Assembly (NCBI GenBank): GCA_000469685.2
Contig: LS997564.1
Location: 10,546,091 to 10,610,090 of the forward strand
Direction of reading: 5' to 3'
Length of the DNA: 64,000 nucleotides
From: Haemonchus contortus
Lineage: Eukaryota > Nematoda > Chromadorea > Rhabditida > Trichostrongylidae
Made by a program: the position numbers and the translations under genes. A model generated the notes under the pieces. That model was given only the letters and a program-made list of their open reading frames with translations. It ran no database searches and was not told the DNA's origin. How positions within the stretch are numbered: the first letter of the stretch is position 1; each line of letters begins with the position of its first letter. Of the stretch, positions 59,201 through 64,000 are shown one piece after another.

Positions 59201-62200
59201 TCAGGTAACAGTATGTGGAAATATGAAGTGCAGTCGCCTGTCGCTTGACGCAACCCTCATATTGAATAGTTCTTTTCAGCTTTGAGTATACCATCATTAA
59301 GGTTGATCGTCGTGGAACAAGTTCGCGGCGCGGTAAACGCCTCGCCGCTCAGTCGAAAACGCACCCAACAATTCAGGCCAAACAGAATCAGGTATCATTC
59401 CACACTTCACCTTGTTTTGTATTTTCCGTTTCGAGTTGATGCTCAGTGGTTGTTACTTTTTCAATCAGCTTGTTAGAGAACAAAAGCAGTATGTAACCTG
59501 AAGCGCTGTCAACAAGTTCTTTGATGTGTGGGATTGTATCGTGTATATGCCTCTAAGGAATTGATGACAAGACGAGGCTGGGATTTGGGGTAGTTTCAGG
59601 CGAATAGTGGAATTCGTAGTCCAGAATAGTGGAAAAGTGGCGAAAAAAGAACGAAAAAAATCGGTTAGGGGATGGATGTGATTGTGTCGACAGAAGTGGC
59701 ATGAAAGGGGCAATTGGACGAGCTGTCCTAATATGTGTGCCATTGCGTATACACGGCTACGATAAACTTCCTGCGCGCAACGTGTGGGTCTTGGTGCGGA
59801 TGGTACGACCTCCACAGCTTCCGCAACTCTGTGAGAACTCGTTAGCTTTCAAGTGTGTAAGTCAGCTTAACCGGTTTCGAGAACCATAACGCCCCATCTA
59901 GGCCGTTCGACCCGACAGCGTCCCTCGAGCTAACCTTGGGAGTCACAGGCTCGTCTCAGTGAAAATTTGCCGAGACCAAAAACATTAACTAAGGCTTGAA
60001 TCTTCGGGTTAATCACATTGATTCAATCTTATCATTGACCGAGTTCGTCTGTTTCCCAATTTGCTTGAGATTTTATTTCTTTTATCCTCCCAGCCTACAT
60101 TTCATCTACCGTAAGTGACATCATACGCGTTGAATTAACCCTTTGACGACAATGCGGATTTCGACGTGACGCGCCCATGGGAACACACTCCCTCCTTTCG
60201 CGCGCGACTGGCACGCACCGGTGGAAATTGGAAATTTTTCCAGGAAATTTTTTCACTGGTGTACGGAATTTGGCAATTGTAAGAAACAAGAAAGTATTGT
60301 AGCACCCAAAATTGGGTGTCATTGTCCCATGCGCCAGTCATAGTGGCCCCCACCGGTGGGTGCCATTGTCGTCAAAGGGTTAATAATTACGGTGTAATAA
60401 GGGCACGAGCATGATCAGGAAGAGACCTTTGAGAGTGTGAGACTACTACGACGTAAATACTAAAAAACCAAGCGGTTATAATGTTCCTACTCAGTCGTAG
60501 TCGGCCCTATTGTATGGAACGGTAATCTTATCATGGACAGAGAGTCGTAAAAATGGACCAGGCCTGTACACCCCTGTACATCCCATTTTATTTTTATTAA
60601 TATGCAGACTGACCAAACTTTAAGGTGTTTTAAAACATTTTTAGTTTGGAAACATCCTAGTTGGTATCACTGTTGTCGTGAGGTGAATGTTTATCGTTCC
60701 TTCCAATAAGCAAGATAAATGGCGAAAGTGTACAATTGCTTCTTCAACTCTTGAGCTTCTAAAATACATAAAACTCTCCTTGCCCCCTATTTTTGACCTC
60801 TAAAACTTTCTGTTTTGTTGTGTCTTCCGAAAGGTTTGTCTGTAGTCTTTTTGCATGGGTTTTTGGCTCCTTTGTTTCAGATTTATCTCAAAGTCTTTTT
60901 GGAAGACGTTAATTCGCTTTTCTGGTTACTCACCTGCGCAAACAGGGTTTTATCTCGATAAATAAATAAGTAAAACGCTGGAAGCTACTCAGCGGGTGCG
61001 CTCATCACGTCATAATTTTTTGGAATTAGTCAACCACAGCTTGCGGTATTCGCTCTCGACGCGGACCATGACACCCTTGGCAAGCGGCAGTTGGCTCATG
61101 ATGGCTCGTCTATCAGGAGAAAGTGCTGTCCCCTGTGAAATTTTCCGTGACACCTTTAAAGGACTCAATTAAGTGAATGTTGAGTAAGTCACGCAGCAAG
61201 TTTAACCAGATTAGCATGTCTTATGCGCTTTCACCGCATGCCGCATTTCAATTCTGTGGCTTCAAGTACTGAGGCAAGAATTAGCTTCGATTCTGTTTAC
61301 AGTATCCAACACGCTGCATGAACACAAACACTTGTGTTTTTCCTATATATTTGATTCTGTTCCAAGAACGAACCCATGTCCTCAGGTAGTGGAGATCAGT
61401 GAGGATCGTTTAGAATTACTTAGAAATGTAAAGAGGAGGCTAAACGAATAATGGTCCCTGATCATATTTGTTTCATGCATTTCATTGCAATTCAAATCAG
61501 AATCGTTTTGACGCTAGAATGATTATTTGATAGCAAAGCTTAATTCGTATGAAAGACCTTTTTTTTACTGTCCTCCGTGATACTAATCAGTTTACTCTAA
61601 TGGGATGGGATGTGAAGTCCCTGGAGTAAGCATGCGGTTGCAGCTACTCTTTGACTGTGTCTTTTTTTTTCTTTAAGATAGGAACCTTGCTAAATCTCTG
61701 AGAAAGTACCATTTCATGAGAGTTCCGACAGATACATGCCTTAATGGGTGGTATAAATGTACATTGATATTTTGAATTTTTGTTCAGTTTGATGGATGGT
61801 TTGCGATAAACACTCAGAGTTATCTAGTGGATCCTGAAGGCTCAGGAACTGTTTGCAAGAGAGGGAATTTCAACCTTACCATGTTTTCCCCTTTTTGAAA
61901 TCCACAGTATCAACATAGTCATTAACCAAACTGGTAGCTATACAAGCAAAGTTTATTGCCAATCACCTTAATTTCGTTTTCGTCGTTCATCATATTAGCC
62001 GCAAGCTATACTAGTATTCATACTTACCCTAAAATTCCATAGATAAGAGCGGGTGTGCCTTCCGGTGAAAAATTAATTGGAAAAAATCGAAATTGAATGC
62101 AGTCACCCCTCTAACTTGATGGATGGGTAAATTAAACCTCGAGGAAGAAGTTAAGAAGAAGCTCCGCCCCTCAACTCTGAACCCCACCCTCTTAATAAAC

Positions 62201-63794
62201 AATTTATATAAAAAAACAGCGATCCGTAAAAATCGCTGTTTTTTTATATAAATTGTTTATTAAGAGGGCGAGGTTTAGAGTTGAGGGGCGGAGCTTCTTC
62301 TTAACTTCTTCCTCGAGGTTTAATTTACCCATCCATCAAGTTAGAGGGGTGACTGCATTCAATTTCGATTTTTTCCAATTAATTTTTCACCGGAAGGCAC
62401 ACCCGCTCTTATCTATGGAGTTTTAGGGTACACATATTTTATGACTCTACGTTTCCTTTTGCTCGAGTCGTTTTCCGTTCTGAGCGCATAAAACCATATG
62501 CGGAGACATTGAGATTGGTCCGTTTTGTCATTTGGTAGGTCCAACATACACCCACTTACTAATTTGTCATGAGTCATTTAAATGATGGAGGAATACATTT
62601 GGAATCTGTTTGTTGCACTGTTTGTTCTGTTGTTGTTGTTTAGTGCATGCGAGTCATACGCAGGTTCATTCTTTTTCAATCGTTACTGTTGGGATGATGA
62701 GGTTGGAAACGGCGCAAAGAAACGCAATCCCTAGAATTATGTGCTGTGGTTCTAGCTTTATCAGAACACCAAACCTTTATCATTAATCTTAGCTTCGACC
62801 TTTTTTCCTATTCTGGGTTTTCTGAATATTCTGGGGTCCGAAACATTTCTGGGTTTTCGACTCGAAATTTGCGTCACAGGTTTTTCCAGATCATGCTGGT
62901 GCCCTTATTACATCGTCATTGTTGGGATACATTGATTTGTTGAGAGCCGCGTGGTAAGACAAACAAGTAGACGACTTTAGTAAATAATCGAACATGAATA
63001 AAGCAAGGGAAGGGAGGTACTTTCAAGATGTCGTATAGAAAATGATATATTGTTATAGTTACTTCTGTTCTTTTATCATGTTTCAATTTAATATAATAAA
63101 TCCGAAGACTGAATTCCTGGAAGCTTAGTCAACGTGCAATTCCCCACACCAAAGATCCTGTTGGCGGTGATTCAGGCTACAAAATACGTTCTTTTCCTAA
63201 TAGTTTCAGTAAAAAATTAGCCTTTTTTGTTATTTTGCAATTAGATTAACCGGATTTGACGAAGTTCAATGCCAACATTTTTACAAGAGTCACTTTAAAG
63301 AAGTACCAAGAATTTGTCTTCTTTATCGTTTTGGCTGTTTCCTTGCTAGAGGCCGTGCCTATTAGAATGTGAAAAAACTATAAGTGCATTAGGTCATTTT
63401 CCTTGGATGAACTTGATGACAGCGGGAAGCCGAGCTGCGCGTCTGGCTATAACCTTCGCCTAGTTGCTCAAGGACGGACATTATGAGGAGTTTTTGTTGC
63501 GACGCAAGAATGTTCATTAGTTTCCCAATCGCTTTCGTATCCATCTACTTAATCTGTCGCAAATGAACGTTCAAACTTTATTCTATTACTTTCTACCTTA
63601 CTTTTTCGGTGTGTTGGTTTCTTTATGAATGTCAGTCCAACTCTCGAATGCAAAGGTTTTGGTGGTGTGTCGGTCGCGTCACTGAATAATTTCATATGTT
63701 CCCTCTTACAGATGTATTTAATCACAACGCTTGCACCGGCTCCGAGCGAACAGGCTCTCATCAACAAAATGCTACCCAAAGAACTGATTTTGCG
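56234..63794 (+). CDS. F-box protein, N-terminal two exons (gene continues past the right edge)
   Basis: Exon 1 is 56234-56278 (15 codons, MSGAPLNNINAESME, donor GTAAGA). Exon 2 is 63712-63794 (acceptor CTCTTACAG, donor GTGAGT), in phase, and ends in LINKMLPKELILR. The LPKELILR motif after a short N-terminal tail is the start of an F-box, the 40-residue Skp1-binding domain; with Leu-Pro at this position FBXL-type ubiquitin-ligase adaptors are the closest thought, but the rest of the domain and any leucine-rich repeats lie outside the window. Intron 1 is 7.4 kb and holds a SINE, a Tc1-type MITE, a piggyBac-type MITE and a 406-bp palindrome. Start chosen because it follows a TTTCAG acceptor closely; the upstream ATG at 56226 closes after three codons. 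Confidence 0.6.
57495..57780 (+). mobile_element. tRNA-derived SINE (family A), near full length
   Basis: In F-box gene intron 1. Head AGAGTAGAAGTAATATCACA and B-box-like GGATCGAATTCC (57543-57554), then GATATCCGCCTAGGCTAAC, TTTCGGGGACGGTGATTGG, GTATCGGCAAATACGCATTC and GATTCTGAATGGAAGTCG. The end reads ACGGATCGATAAACACC. Confidence 0.8.
58016..58035. repeat. G20 homopolymer
   Basis: Uninterrupted run of 20 G, ending five bases before the terminal repeat of a Tc1-type MITE. Confidence 0.92.
58041..58566. mobile_element. Tc1/mariner-type MITE
   Basis: 526 bp. The 33-bp terminal inverted repeats (CAGTAGCGCTCAAAAGTNTT, continuing CGGTGAAATGCTT) differ by a single base, and TA flanks both ends (58039-58040, 58567-58568). 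Length and TA duplication fit a non-autonomous Tc1-like element. No transposase frame. In F-box gene intron 1. Confidence 0.92.
58569..60134. other. Intronic DNA of the F-box-like gene, nothing recognised
   Basis: Frames at 58829-59041, 59282-59476 and 59465-59889 overlap on both strands and match nothing I know. Confidence 0.3.
60139..60379. mobile_element. piggyBac-type MITE
   Basis: 241 bp. The 16-bp inverted ends CCCTTTGACGACAATG are perfect and flanked by TTAA on both sides (60135-60138, 60380-60383). TTAA duplication with CCC termini is the piggyBac signature. Secondary inverted CACCGGTG words occur inside. No transposase. Confidence 0.92.
60384..62024. other. Intronic DNA of the F-box-like gene, nothing recognised
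   Basis: No frame of interest and no repeat ends were seen. Confidence 0.35.
62025..62430. repeat. 406-bp near-perfect palindrome
   Basis: Two 199-bp arms with no length difference (62025-62223 and 62232-62430) surround an 8-nt loop (CCGTAAAA). I counted about five mismatches between the arms. Ends are TACCCTAAAA and TTTTAGGGTA, so a TA target duplication with CCCTAAAA termini is possible. No coding capacity. It would form a long hairpin in DNA or in the F-box gene pre-mRNA. Confidence 0.93.
62431..63711. other. Intronic DNA before F-box exon 2, nothing recognised
   Basis: Frames at 62746-62943 and 63549-63809 (minus, antisense to exon 2) are not supported as genes. Confidence 0.35.
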
Positions 63795-64000
63795 GTGAGT
63801 ATTTTTCATTTACCCACTTGATCCAATATGGATTCGCTGGAGACATTCCTTTATTGATTTTTTTTTAAATTTCTGACTTTAAAAACTATCTCATTACCGT
63901 ATGAACTTGACAATTTGTCCTGAGAGCCTGGGGTGTTGAAAATGTCCAGTATAGAAGAAGAAAAGGATTAATGTATGGGGGAGTATTGGGAATGTGTTTG

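Noticed and set aside
59465..59889. Overlapping frames of 116 and 86 codons
   Set aside because: Opposite strands over the same bases, no domain, inside F-box gene intron 1.
1..64000. CRISPR arrays, bacterial operons, riboswitches
   Set aside because: None present; spliced genes and transposon types show this is an animal nuclear sequence.

Overview
The window looks like nuclear DNA of a nematode, most likely a clade V strongylid (hookworm-like). The evidence is gene style: many short coding exons with TTTCAG-type acceptors and GTAAGT/GTGAGT donors, several genes whose start codon sits 1-28 nt after a bare TTTCAG/TTCCAG acceptor (typical of spliced-leader trans-splicing), and RTE-type non-LTR, mariner and Tc1-type remnants. 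The species assignment is inference. Most of the 64 kb is intron or intergenic DNA packed with small transposons. Nearly all long reading frames are shadows or chance.

Four genes can be assembled by hand from splice signals and phase. (1) 8277-15345 (+): a 12-exon, about 469-residue rhodopsin-family peptide receptor, closest in motif pattern to cholecystokinin/gastrin/sulfakinin receptors. (2) and (3) 21150-18586 (-) and 28455-25277 (-): two paralogous four-exon genes of 125 and 123 residues in the NTF2-like/SnoaL (DUF4440) fold. Their exon phases are the same; exons 2 and 3 are exactly the same length and exons 1 and 4 differ by one codon each. Intron 2 of the first holds a full-length dead mariner; intron 2 of the second holds an RTE retrotransposon pseudogene and a GAATG-type simple repeat. 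(4) 56234 onward (+): the first two exons of a gene running off the right edge; the second exon reads into what looks like an F-box (LPKELILR).

Repeats by region. 0-8 kb: no confident gene, two SINE pieces and one copy of a duplicated membrane-anchor frame. 8.5-12.8 kb: receptor intron 1 with three SINE copies. 18.5-28.5 kb: the DUF4440 pair with mariner, Tc1, RTE and SINE insertions and one palindromic MITE. 31-36.5 kb: RTE and mariner fragments, two more palindromic MITEs and a 2-kb foldback element whose arms carry a tRNA-like T-arm. 38-51 kb: gene-poor, with a second copy of the membrane-anchor frame (42.4 kb) and a long stretch whose plus strand is T-rich. 54-63 kb: a 438-bp foldback, then F-box intron 1 with a SINE, a Tc1-type MITE, a piggyBac-type MITE and a 406-bp near-perfect palindrome.

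The genes do not form an obvious pathway or operon; the two DUF4440 paralogues are one local duplication. The most unusual signals are the conserved duplicated membrane-anchor frame, the tRNA-derived SINE family (about 13 pieces), and the concentration of large hairpin-forming elements. All alignments were done by eye; identities are estimates unless stated as counted.
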